64,000 nt of DNA from BOG-938 sp035524315 (GTDB lineage Bacteria > Pseudomonadota > Alphaproteobacteria > Caulobacterales > Caulobacteraceae): assembly GCA_035524315.1 (NCBI GenBank), contig DATKPD010000074.1, forward strand, positions 1 through 64,000, written 5' to 3'. Under the pieces are notes generated by a model, which worked only from the letters and a program-made list of their open reading frames with translations, searched no databases and was not told the origin of the DNA. The translations under genes were made by a program, and so were the position numbers. Below are positions 17,948-25,068 of this stretch, in pieces; the stretch's first letter is position 1, and each line of letters opens with the position of its first letter.

Positions 17948-18609
17948 CAGGCCCAGACGTAGCGGCCGATCGGCGCGTCCCACGTCCACTGACCGCACGC
18001 CTGACGGGTGGCGACGGACGGTTCGCCCTGGCCGCCGGCGGCGCCGCCGTAGGCGGGCGCGGGCGCGGCTTGATAGGTCTGGGTCTGGCCATAGTCCTGC
18101 TGCATGTAACCTTGCAGGGCATAGCCTGGCTGAGCGTATTCGGGCGCCGAAGCGGGCGGATAGCCGCCCGCGAGATAGGCGGACTCATTGGCCTGATAGC
18201 CATAGTCCGCGCCGTAATCCGGGGCGGAGTAGCTCTCCCCCGGCGTATAGGCGTAGCCGCCGTCATAGGCCGGATAGCCCGCGTAGCCATAGGCGCCGTA
18301 GCCGCCGTAACCGCCGTCATAGGCGCCGGCGATGGCCGCGCCGGTCACGACGCCCAGGCCGAACCCCGCGCCGCCGCCGTAGCGGTCGGAGCGCCGCTCG
18401 CCAGCGTACCGGGCGGAGGCGCCAGCAGCCGGCCTCGCCCACGCGCCGCCGGCTTGGCGATAAGCGGGCGCGGATCCGATGACGCGGCCCGGGACGGCGC
18501 GCGGTGCGCCGACGACCGGACGGCCCGCCGCGTGAGCATAGGTTTGCGCCAGGGAGGACGCTGGCAAGGCCAAGGCGCAGACGGCGACGAGGGCGAAGGC
18601 TGTCTTCAT
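17944..18609 (-). CDS. Secreted Gly/Tyr-rich protein with C-terminal GRYVW motif
   Basis: 221 aa from the ATG at 18609, chosen because AGGAG lies eight bases upstream. A signal peptide (KTAFALVAVCALALPASSLAQ) is followed by an Ala/Arg-rich part, a short Gly-rich hydrophobic patch (GAGFGLGVVTGAAIAGAY, like glycine-zipper segments) and about 90 residues of Tyr/Gly/Pro repeats. The end is ACGQWTWDAPIGRYVWAC, with two cysteines that could pair. The same end pattern occurs in the protein at 19136-19480. Probably a periplasmic or surface protein; I do not recognise a function. Confidence 0.7.
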   Translation of the reverse strand: MKTAFALVAVCALALPASSLAQTYAHAAGRPVVGAPRAVPGRVIGSAPAYRQAGGAWARPAAGASARYAGERRSDRYGGGAGFGLGVVTGAAIAGAYDGGYGGYGAYGYAGYPAYDGGYAYTPGESYSAPDYGADYGYQANESAYLAGGYPPASAPEYAQPGYALQGYMQQDYGQTQTYQAAPAPAYGGAAGGQGEPSVATRQACGQWTWDAPIGRYVWAC

Positions 18610-18652
18610 GGACCACACTCCTGAAAGGCGCGGTCCGGCGGCGCCGGTCGCG

Positions 18653-18670
18653 AACGATTAACGATTAACG
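18653..18670. repeat. Short tandem repeat AACGATT
   Basis: AACGATT occurs twice in a row at 18653-18666, followed by AACG, in the intergenic region between the Gly/Tyr-rich gene (minus) and the encapsulated-ferritin gene (plus). The TTAA half-sites are seven bases apart start to start. A phased regulator site is possible but not supported further. Confidence 0.3.
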
Positions 18671-18765
18671 CACCCCGCTAGAGCTCGATCCAAATACACC
18701 CGCCGGGGGAACCTTGGCCGTCGCGGCGCGCTCCCCAGCGGCATTTCTGCGAAAGGATATTGGAC

Positions 18766-19083
18766 ATGGCCAGCGAGGGCTTTCACGTCCCGCTCGACAA
18801 ACTGAGCGAGCACACCAAGACCATCCACTACGCCATCAGTTCGCTGATGGAGGAATTGGAGGCGGTCGACTGGTACTATCAGCGCGCCGACGACACTGCC
18901 GACGCCGAGCTCAAGGCCGTGTTGCTGCACAACGCCCACGAGGAAATGGAGCATGCCGCCATGGTGCTGGAGTGGCTGCGCCGCGCCGACCCCGTGGTCG
19001 ACAAGAACCTGCGCGAATACCTGTTCCAGCAAGGCTCCATCGTCGGACGCGAGCACGAGGCCGAAGGCAAAGACGGCGGCTGA
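18766..19083 (+). CDS. Encapsulated-ferritin (EncFtn) family protein without a neighbouring encapsulin
   Basis: 105 aa. It matches the EncFtn pattern I remember from Rhodospirillum rubrum: SLMEELEAVDWYYQR, then HNAHEEMEHAAMVLEWLRR. By that comparison the ferroxidase ligands are Glu30, Glu60 and His63, with Trp36 nearby. EncFtn proteins form annular decamers that oxidise Fe2+ and are normally loaded into an encapsulin nanocompartment by a C-terminal tag resembling GSLGIGSLK. Here the C-terminus is GREHEAEGKDGG with no such tag, and no encapsulin shell gene is adjacent. ATG at 18766 is favoured over TTG at 18760 because AAGGAT is well spaced. It is a single-gene unit, followed by a hairpin at 19103-19124. 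Confidence 0.88.
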   Translation: MASEGFHVPLDKLSEHTKTIHYAISSLMEELEAVDWYYQRADDTADAELKAVLLHNAHEEMEHAAMVLEWLRRADPVVDKNLREYLFQQGSIVGREHEAEGKDGG

Positions 19084-19094
19084 GCGACGCGCTC

Positions 19095-19124
19095 AAATTA
19101 AAGAGGCGGCCGCGAGGCCGCCTC
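19095..19124 (-). terminator. Rho-independent terminator of the minus-strand Gly-rich gene
   Basis: GAGGCGGCC (19103-19111), loop GCGA, GGCCGCCTC (19116-19124). Read on the minus strand the hairpin is followed by TTTAATTT, a proper U-rich tail. It lies between two convergent genes and may also slow transcription from the EncFtn gene. Confidence 0.75.
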
Positions 19125-19135
19125 CGGGCGCCCGC

Positions 19136-19480
19136 TTAGTAGCAGGCGGCGTTTCTCCACACGTAGCGGCCGTAGTATGGGCTCCACACCCAGCCGCCGC
19201 AGTTGTAGCCGTATCCCGGGCCGTAGCCGTAATAGGGATAACCGCCGATCAGGGCCCCGGCCGCCAGGCCGCCGAGGAACGCGCCGCCATAGCCCCAGCC
19301 GCCGCCGCGATCATAGCCGCCGCGATAGCCCTCACCCCCACGATAGCCGCCAACGCCGCGGAAACCACCGGCGACTTGGCCGCCGCCATGGGCCCCCCCG
19401 CCGCCATGCGGAGCGGCCAAAGCCGCCACGGGCGCGGTCGCCAGGGCCGCGGCGCTCAGGAGCGCAAGAATGGTTTTCAT
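19136..19480 (-). CDS. Small secreted Gly/Tyr-rich protein with C-terminal GRYVW motif
   Basis: 114 aa from the ATG at 19480, which has a strong GGAGG five bases upstream. A signal peptide (KTILALLSAAALATAPVAAL) leads to a Gly/His/Tyr-rich mature part with a central small-residue hydrophobic segment (GGAFLGGLAAGALIGGY). The end reads NCGGWVWSPYYGRYVW followed by a few residues with a last cysteine. The final pattern C-G-x-W-x-W-(4)-GRYVW-(n)-C matches the protein at 17944-18609. Function unknown; likely periplasmic or surface. Confidence 0.75.
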   Translation of the reverse strand: MKTILALLSAAALATAPVAALAAPHGGGGAHGGGQVAGGFRGVGGYRGGEGYRGGYDRGGGWGYGGAFLGGLAAGALIGGYPYYGYGPGYGYNCGGWVWSPYYGRYVWRNAACY

Positions 19481-20038
19481 ATTAACCTCCCTTTGGAGGC
19501 CTGGGAGCCGCCCCATGCGGCCGAAGGTCTCTGATCGTGGCCACCCTACCAAGGCCGGCATGAACCCTTGCTGAATGGATGTCCCAGCATGTCGTTGCCG
19601 CGTGAATCATTTTTCACGTCGATTTGTGGAGAGCGGCAACGAGCCATAAGCATAGATCTCGGATTTACAAGGATGGCTGTTTTGGTCAGGGCCGATATTG
19701 CTGAAACCGGATGATGTGAACGGAAGGCGCTTGTCCTTCCAATCCAGTCTAGTCTCGAGTGCTCACAAGTTAACCCGCACGGTACCGCCCACGTCACGCG
19801 GGTTTCCAGAGTCGCCCTGCACCAGCTCGGTCGGTTTGGTCAGGCCCACAAGGTTAAGAGATCAGGGCGTGTTGAGCAGCTTGGGCGCCCCCGACTGCAA
19901 GTCGGCGCCGACATCGCTTGGAGCCGTGCGCGTCGGTTCTGTAACAGCGTTTGCCGCAGTTGCGTGAACGCCTCCGAGCGACCATAGCCCAGCCGGACCT
20001 TGACCATCGCCGACCCCGCCCGCCATAGTCGCGTCGAT
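19481..20038. other. Gene-free stretch before the fluoride riboswitch
   Basis: No convincing gene: the short open frames here have poor codon bias and no ribosome site. The base composition is visibly less GC-rich than its neighbours between about 19560 and 19760. It contains a nested inverted repeat (19592-19642) and a looser AACCCGC / GCGGGTT pair around 19772-19803. The right end must hold the crcB promoter. Confidence 0.6.
19592..19642. repeat. Nested inverted repeats, possible structured RNA or operator
   Basis: The outer arms TCGTTGCCGC (19592-19601) and GCGGCAACGA (19633-19642) are perfect 10-base complements. Inside them CGTGAA (19601-19606) pairs with TTCACG (19613-19618) around a six-base loop. 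The whole forms a 51-base two-stem structure in a region without genes. No T-tract follows, so it is not a standard terminator. Confidence 0.45.
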
Positions 20039-20090
20039 GGGGATGGAGTTCCCCGAAACCACCCCCTCGGGGTCGATGACTCCTACCGCA
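20039..20090 (+). promoter_or_regulatory. Fluoride riboswitch (crcB motif)
   Basis: The aptamer core reads GGGGATGGAGTTCCCC, then GAAACC, a short CCCC/GGGG stem, and TCGATGACTCCTACC. This is the crcB-motif consensus GGnGATGGnGTTC...TGATGACTCCTAC, including GGAGT/ACTCC pairing. It lies about 85 bases upstream of crcB, with a terminator hairpin between. Fluoride binding would prevent terminator formation and turn on crcB. Confidence 0.9.
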
Positions 20091-20119
20091 AGCCGACTGC
20101 GGTGGAGCTGTGTCCGACG

Positions 20120-20149
20120 CCCGCCGCGCCACTCGATCGGCGGGTTTTT
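20120..20149 (+). terminator. Riboswitch-controlled intrinsic terminator
   Basis: CCCGCCG (20120-20126) pairs with CGGCGGG (20138-20144), followed directly by five T residues (20145-20149). It sits between the fluoride aptamer and the crcB start, the expected expression platform for transcriptional control. Confidence 0.85.
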
Positions 20150-20173
20150 CATGCCCGCCCCAACGGAGCGTGA

Positions 20174-20605
20174 ATGTCGTTTTCGACCTGTCTTCTGGTG
20201 ATGCTGGGCGGGGCCCTGGGTTCGCTGGCGCGCTATCTGGCGGCGCTGGCGGCCGCACCCATCAGCGGCGAGTTGCCGCTCGGCACCATCGCCATCAACA
20301 TCTTCGGCTCGTTCGTGATTGGCTTCTTCGGCACGCTCACCCTGGCGCACGGCCGCTATCCGGTATCGGAAAACATGCGGCTGTTCGTGATGGTCGGCGT
20401 GTGCGGAGGCTTCACGACCTTCTCCTCGTTCAGCCTGCAGACGCTCGACCTGCTGCGCGCGGGCGCGTTTGGTCGGGCGATCGTCAATGTGGTCGTGTCG
20501 GTGGTGCTGTGCGTGCTGGCGGTCTCAGCCGGACACCTTCTGGCCGCCCGGCTCAACGGCGGCGCCCCCGAGATCGCACAGATTCCGATCGAGGAAGAGG
20601 CCTGA
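20174..20605 (+). CDS. crcB: Fluoride channel CrcB/Fluc
   Basis: 143 aa, four membrane helices. Characteristic segments are LGGALGSLARYLAAL at the start, INIFGSFVIGFFGT and GVCGGFTTFSSFSLQT, the last holding the Phe and Thr residues that line the Fluc pore. The protein works as an inverted dual-topology dimer that lets F- leave the cytoplasm. ATG at 20174 has GGAG six bases upstream. The gene is single and preceded by a fluoride riboswitch, which confirms the call. Confidence 0.96.
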   Translation: MSFSTCLLVMLGGALGSLARYLAALAAAPISGELPLGTIAINIFGSFVIGFFGTLTLAHGRYPVSENMRLFVMVGVCGGFTTFSSFSLQTLDLLRAGAFGRAIVNVVVSVVLCVLAVSAGHLLAARLNGGAPEIAQIPIEEEA

Positions 20606-20666
20606 CGCGCGGAGGGCGCCGACGCTGCCGCGCCGACGCCCCCGGATGAGCGGCTGACGGCTGCGC

Positions 20667-22379
20667 TTACATCGCGCCGCCGGCGCCGCGAACCATCAGG
20701 GCCGCGCCAGTCCACATCAGCGTGGGGTGGCGGGTGTACTTCGCCACATAGGGGGCGCAGGCCGCTTGGCGGGGCTGGGGCTTGAGCACCGGGCCATCGT
20801 TCGTCAGCTCCATCGACTGCTTGTTGGCCGGGTCGTACTTGTTCCACGCCGGCAGGCCCGGACCGTTGGGATCGCCGGTCTTGGCGAAGTTGGTCCAGTA
20901 CTGCTGCATGATATCGGCCTGCTTGCGCTCGGCCGGGTCGGTGATCTCGTCGTAGCCAAACACGTAACGCAGTTCCGACCCGTGCGAGGCCGGATGCCCT
21001 GGCGTGGTGATGGTGAATTCCCACTGATAGGTCGGCGCGATGGCGCTGTGCACGTCCGAGGTCATGCCCACCGAGCAGCGGTGGTTCAGGTCCACGCCCA
21101 GCTGCAGGTCCGGCTTGCCATAGGGCGGATAGGACGAGATCTGGTTCGGCCCAGGCGTGAGGCCGTAGATCTGCTCAGCCTGCTTCAGCAGGTCCGGATC
21201 GTGGGGATAGAAATATTCCAGCAGGGTCTTTTCCCACGCCAGGGTCTGTTCCGGCGTGGCGTCCTTGGGCAGGTTGCCGACGCCGGCCGGAGCGGAACTG
21301 GAATCCACGCCCGTGCTGCCCACCATCAGCGGGATGGCCAGCTCCTTGTGCTCCTGCCACACCTTGGTGGTCGGATAGGGGATCACATAGCCGTCTGCGC
21401 CTTCGTCATAGGCCTGGCCGCCATGGTTCTTGAGCAGCTCGGTGCGTACCGCCACCCCAAGGGCGTTGTCGAACGTCGAGGCCGGCAGGCTGCGCATGAA
21501 ATTGATCTGGTCGGTGGCCGGGGCGTGGACCAACTGCGCCGTCACCTTGCCGATCTCTTCCATTTCGGCCTCGGTCAGGAATGGCCGCACCGACTGGAAG
21601 GGCGAGCCGCTGTGGATAATCGCGCGGTGGATCAGGCCCTTTGTCAGCGGCGTGGACATCAACATCGACACCATGTGGGCGCCGCCCGACTGGCCCATGA
21701 TGGTCACATTGTTCGGGTCCCCGCCAAACTTGGCGATGTTGTCGTGGATCCAGTGCAGCACGGCGATCTCGTCGTACTGGCCGTAGTTGCCCGAGGCATG
21801 ATGCGGCGACTCAGCCGTCAGTTCGGGATGGGCCATCATGCCCAGCAAAAGGCCGCGGTAGTTGGCGCTGACCAGGATCACGCCGTGGCGCGCCAGGCTT
21901 TCGGCCCCAGCCTTCAGCGCGCCCGACCCGCCGGCCAGTTCGCCGCCGTTGATCCACAGCATCACCGCCTTGGGCTTGCCGGCCGGGGGCCAATCCGGCG
22001 CCCAGACGTTGAGGTAGAGGCAGTCCTCGATGTTGCCTTTGGCCGGGCTGCCATCGCGTGGAACCTCGCCGCAGCCGGGACGGAAGGCGCTGGCCTGCAG
22101 CACGCCGGTCCAGGGCGCGACCGGCTGGGTTTCCCGCCAGCGCAGCGCGCCGACCGGGGGCGCGCCGTAGGGAATGCCCTTGAACACCGCGCCGCCCGGT
22201 CCGGGCAGGAACTGGCCCTGAATCTGGCCGCCGGTTACGGCGACCACCGGGCCTGTCGGCGCCTGCGCCCGCGAGCCGTGAGCCGCGACCAAGCACAGCG
22301 AGGCGGCGAGCATGCCGCAACCGAGCAGCCATGCGGCCGGCCCGGCCAGAGCGGATTTTTTCAAGCGGCGTGAGAACAT
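20667..22379 (-). CDS. Secreted type B carboxylesterase
   Basis: 570 aa, alpha/beta hydrolase of the carboxylesterase/cholinesterase family. A long N-terminal signal (MFSRRLKKSALAGPAAWLLG and on to SRAQ) is followed by GGQIQGQFLPG, FKGIPYGAPPVG, EDCLYLNVWAP and the nucleophile elbow GQSGGA with Ser231; the usual consensus is GxSxG. His466 (ASHGSELRY) is the likely catalytic His. The mature protein should be periplasmic or extracellular. The start is supported by GGGAGG four or five bases upstream of the ATG. It converges with crcB. Substrate unknown. Confidence 0.92.
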   Translation of the reverse strand: MFSRRLKKSALAGPAAWLLGCGMLAASLCLVAAHGSRAQAPTGPVVAVTGGQIQGQFLPGPGGAVFKGIPYGAPPVGALRWRETQPVAPWTGVLQASAFRPGCGEVPRDGSPAKGNIEDCLYLNVWAPDWPPAGKPKAVMLWINGGELAGGSGALKAGAESLARHGVILVSANYRGLLLGMMAHPELTAESPHHASGNYGQYDEIAVLHWIHDNIAKFGGDPNNVTIMGQSGGAHMVSMLMSTPLTKGLIHRAIIHSGSPFQSVRPFLTEAEMEEIGKVTAQLVHAPATDQINFMRSLPASTFDNALGVAVRTELLKNHGGQAYDEGADGYVIPYPTTKVWQEHKELAIPLMVGSTGVDSSSAPAGVGNLPKDATPEQTLAWEKTLLEYFYPHDPDLLKQAEQIYGLTPGPNQISSYPPYGKPDLQLGVDLNHRCSVGMTSDVHSAIAPTYQWEFTITTPGHPASHGSELRYVFGYDEITDPAERKQADIMQQYWTNFAKTGDPNGPGLPAWNKYDPANKQSMELTNDGPVLKPQPRQAACAPYVAKYTRHPTLMWTGAALMVRGAGGAM

Positions 22380-22721
22380 ATTACCTCCCTGCAGTCACAC
22401 GTTGGGGCCGTGATTTTCCAGATCGCCGCTCGAATGGACGCGTCGCAAGGCGGAGTCTGGATCGCCCGACCAAGGTCGAATGACTGTCCATTCCAATCCT
22501 CCCTCAGCCGGCGCGCGGCGTGGCGCCTCGTTCTCAAAATAGCGCACAAAATTGTTGACCTTAACGCTACGGCATCCGAATGCCGGGAGCAATGGTTTGC
22601 TCGGCGGCCGAAGCATTTGGCGCGATGACGGGGGCGCGCCGGCGCCTTAGGCTGGCTGGAACCGAGCTGAAACACGCGGGCGCGCCCGCCGTTCAGGTTG
22701 ACGCCGGAAGGGAGTTTAACC
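22380..22721. other. Divergent intergenic region with two tandem hairpins
   Basis: No gene is seen between the esterase (minus) and the next plus-strand gene. An AT-richer part around 22530-22565 contains TTGACC (22555-22560), a possible -35 element. It is followed by two small perfect hairpins at 22570-22585 and 22587-22602. Confidence 0.55.
22570..22602. repeat. Two adjacent perfect hairpins
   Basis: CGGCAT-CCGA-ATGCCG (22570-22585) and, one base later, GAGCA-ATGGTT-TGCTC (22587-22602). Neither is followed by a T-tract. They could be operators or a leader structure for the plus-strand gene starting at 22722. Confidence 0.4.
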
Positions 22722-23693
22722 GTGCCACGCACGCCCATCAGGATTGGACCTCCACCGGGTCAGGGGTTCGCGCTGAGCCTGGCGCTGGCCATCGTCGCGG
22801 CCTGTCCGTGGCGAGCGGCGGCGGAGACACCGACCGCTCCGCCCTCCGCCGCGGCGCCCGCGAGCGACCAGAACAGCGTGATCGTGCACGCCTCCAAGAA
22901 GGCCTACGATCGCCAGATTCAGGATTTCGTCGATCAGGCCGCCGCCAAGACCCGCATCGGCCAGTTGTCCCGCTGGAACGACAGGATTTGCCCGGTCACC
23001 GTCGGCCTGACCCCCGACCTCGACGCCTATGTCTCTGACCGCATCCTCGCCCTGGCCAAGACCGTCGGCGCGCCCGCCGGAGAGCTTAAGTCCTGCCGCC
23101 CGAACATGGTGGTGGTGTTCTCGCCCGATCCCCAGGGCCTGCTCGACAAGGTGCTCAAGACCAAGCCCCACCTCCTGGGCTGGCATTACACGGACGCGGA
23201 AGCCAAGCATCTGGCGGTGGTGGATCATCCTGTCCAGGCCTGGTACGCCACGGCCACGCAGGACTATCACGGGCGGGTCACATCCGACGATCCGTCGTTC
23301 GACTGGACGCCGGTCACCGACGCCCAGGACATTCTCGACAACGCCACCGCCGCCGAAGGCAGCCGCCTGCGCTCGGGCCTACAAAGCCAGTTCGCCAGCG
23401 TGCTGGTGGTGGCCGACACCTCAAAGATCGTCGGGCGAAACCTGGGCGCGGTGGGCGACTACATCGCGGTGCTGGCCCTGACCCGGGCCAAGGACCAGGG
23501 CGGCTGCCGCGACCTGCCCTCCATCACCGAGCTGTTCTCGCCCGACTGCGCGGACTCCAGCATCGTGCTGCAGGCCACGGCCGGCGATCTGGCCTATCTG
23601 CGCGGGCTCTACTCGGTCAATCCCACCCTCTACGGCGACCTGCAGCAGGGCTCCATAGCCTCGGAAATGAAGGCCTCGCTCAAGGCTCGCTAG
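22722..23693 (+). CDS. Secreted protein of unknown function
   Basis: 323 aa from the GTG at 22722, chosen because GGGAG sits seven bases upstream; the frame also opens at a TTG eight codons earlier. A signal peptide (GFALSLALAIVAACPWRAAA) and an Ala/Pro/Ser linker precede a domain with SRWNDRICPVTVGLTPDLDAY, PNMVVVFSPDPQGLLDKVL, and ADTSKIVGRNLGAVGDYIAV. Four or five cysteines are spread over the mature part. I have seen this style of conserved alphaproteobacterial protein but cannot name a domain. Periplasmic or exported location is likely. No operon partner is obvious. Confidence 0.75.
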   Translation: MPRTPIRIGPPPGQGFALSLALAIVAACPWRAAAETPTAPPSAAAPASDQNSVIVHASKKAYDRQIQDFVDQAAAKTRIGQLSRWNDRICPVTVGLTPDLDAYVSDRILALAKTVGAPAGELKSCRPNMVVVFSPDPQGLLDKVLKTKPHLLGWHYTDAEAKHLAVVDHPVQAWYATATQDYHGRVTSDDPSFDWTPVTDAQDILDNATAAEGSRLRSGLQSQFASVLVVADTSKIVGRNLGAVGDYIAVLALTRAKDQGGCRDLPSITELFSPDCADSSIVLQATAGDLAYLRGLYSVNPTLYGDLQQGSIASEMKASLKAR

Positions 23694-23816
23694 CGCGCCT
23701 TTCCCTGCGAACAATCTTAGCGGTCATCTGGCCATCGCACGCCATTCAGGCCAGGATGCCGCGCTCGCGCCGACGCCTGTCGGTCGCCACGAACAAAGCT
23801 CAAGCGGGAGACGCAC

Positions 23817-24410
23817 ATGAATTCGAGATGGATCGCTTTTCTGGCCGGAACCGGCGCCGCCCTGGCCGCGGGCACGGTTGCTCTGGCGGCGGGAAGCGGC
23901 TTTCCCGGCGACAACGGCAAGCCCGGCCTGGACGGCATCATGCCGCCGCCCGCCCCCCCGCGCCCGCCAGGCTCCGCCCCGCCCGCGCCCCGGCCGGTGG
24001 CGCCCGCGCCGCCCATCGCCGTGGCTTTGCGCGCCGCCCAGGCGATCGCCGCCGGGTGCAAGCAGTTCCCGCTCGGCGTGGTGGTGGTGAACTCGGCGGC
24101 GCAGCCCATCCTGGTCTACATCCCCGACGGCAGCCGGGCCGATCACACCTACATGGCCCTGCGCAAGGCCTATTCGGCGGTCACCTTCGGGGTCAACACC
24201 TCGGCCATGGTCAAGAAGGCCCAGACCGACCCGGCCGTGCAGGCCCAGATCCACGCCGATCCCAACCTCATCGCTTATTCGGGCGGGATCCTGCTCAAGT
24301 CGGGCGACAAGATCGTCGGCGCCATCGGCGTCAGCGGCTCGGAGCCCGGCGCCCACGACGAGGAATGCGGCATGATCGGCGTGGCCGCGATCAAGGACGA
24401 CTTGAAGTAG
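23817..24410 (+). CDS. Exported HbpS/GlcG (DUF336) family protein
   Basis: 197 aa. Signal peptide at residues 1-27 (RWIAFLAGTGAALAAGTVAL), then a Pro/Ala-rich linker and a DUF336 domain: ALRAAQAIAAGCKQFPLGVVVVN, HTYMALRKAYSAVTFGVNTS and IVGAIGVSGSEPGAHDEECG. Relatives include HbpS, which binds haem or degrades it outside the cell, and GlcG of glycolate operons. The export signal and linker point to a periplasmic role. GGGAG lies upstream of the ATG. A second, cytoplasmic family member occurs at 54553-54960. Confidence 0.85.
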   Translation: MNSRWIAFLAGTGAALAAGTVALAAGSGFPGDNGKPGLDGIMPPPAPPRPPGSAPPAPRPVAPAPPIAVALRAAQAIAAGCKQFPLGVVVVNSAAQPILVYIPDGSRADHTYMALRKAYSAVTFGVNTSAMVKKAQTDPAVQAQIHADPNLIAYSGGILLKSGDKIVGAIGVSGSEPGAHDEECGMIGVAAIKDDLK

Positions 24411-24416
24411 CGACTT

Positions 24417-24449
24417 GGCTCCTCGCGGCGCTTGGCGTCGCGGGGAGCC
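24417..24449. terminator. Strong hairpin after the HbpS-like gene
   Basis: GGCTCCTCGCG and CGCGGGGAGCC (with one T-G pair) flank an 11-base loop, starting six bases after the stop codon. There is no T-tract, so it may be a weak or Rho-assisted terminator, or protect the 3' end of the transcript. Confidence 0.5.
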
Positions 24450-24510
24450 ATGGCCTAAGACAAGCGACGGATAATCATCGGGCCGGCCAGGCCCCAGCAG
24501 AGGGCGGCCG

Positions 24511-25044
24511 ATGGCGTTGTTGGTCTTGAGCGTGATCGGCAGCGACCGGCCGGGACTGACCCAGGCCCTGGCCGCTGCGGTCCTGTCCGCCGGCGGCAAC
24601 TGGCTGGAAAGCCGCCTCAGCCAGCTCGGCGGCCTTTACGTCGGCTCGGTTCTGGTCGAGCTGGAAGGCGGGGGCGTCGAGCGTCTGCGCTCGGCGGTGC
24701 GGTCGGTCGACGCCCAGGGCCTGGAGGTGCGCATCGCGCCGGCGGTCGAGGCCGCCCCCGCCGTGGCCCAAGGCGCGGCCGCGGGCGACGCCCTCGGCTT
24801 CACCCTGGTCGGCCAGGACCGGCCGGGGATCGTCAACCAGGTAACCGGCGTGCTCAGCCGCCTCGGCGCCAATATCGAGACCTTCGAGACCTGGGTCGAC
24901 GCCGAGCCGCACTCAGGCGCGCCGCTGTTCCATATGGATGCGCGGCTGCGCCTGCCGCCCGGCCTGAGCGCCGGCGGGGTCCAGGCCGCGCTGGAGGACA
25001 TCTCGGCCGAGGTCATGGTCGACATCTCGCTGACCCCTGCCTGA
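24511..25044 (+). CDS. Tandem ACT-domain protein, GcvR-like
   Basis: 177 aa with two ACT domains. The first (about 1-75) opens VLSVIGSDRPGLTQALAAAV; the second (about 91-170) opens FTLVGQDRPGIVNQVTGVLSRLGANIE. The DRPG motif in each is typical of ligand-binding ACT units of the glycine cleavage repressor GcvR. GcvR controls gcv genes by binding the activator GcvA; neither gcv genes nor a gcvA are here. The next gene starts 24 bases downstream, so they may be co-transcribed. Ligand unknown. Confidence 0.82.
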   Translation: MALLVLSVIGSDRPGLTQALAAAVLSAGGNWLESRLSQLGGLYVGSVLVELEGGGVERLRSAVRSVDAQGLEVRIAPAVEAAPAVAQGAAAGDALGFTLVGQDRPGIVNQVTGVLSRLGANIETFETWVDAEPHSGAPLFHMDARLRLPPGLSAGGVQAALEDISAEVMVDISLTPA

Positions 25045-25068
25045 GGCGCCCATGACGCCGCCCCTGCC

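Noticed and set aside
18653..18670. AACGATT repeat as a CtrA-binding site
   Set aside because: CtrA sites need TTAA-N7-TTAA; here only three bases separate the TTAA halves.
20727..22373. 548-codon open frame on the plus strand
   Set aside because: Antisense to the type B esterase, which has a strong ribosome site and catalytic motifs.
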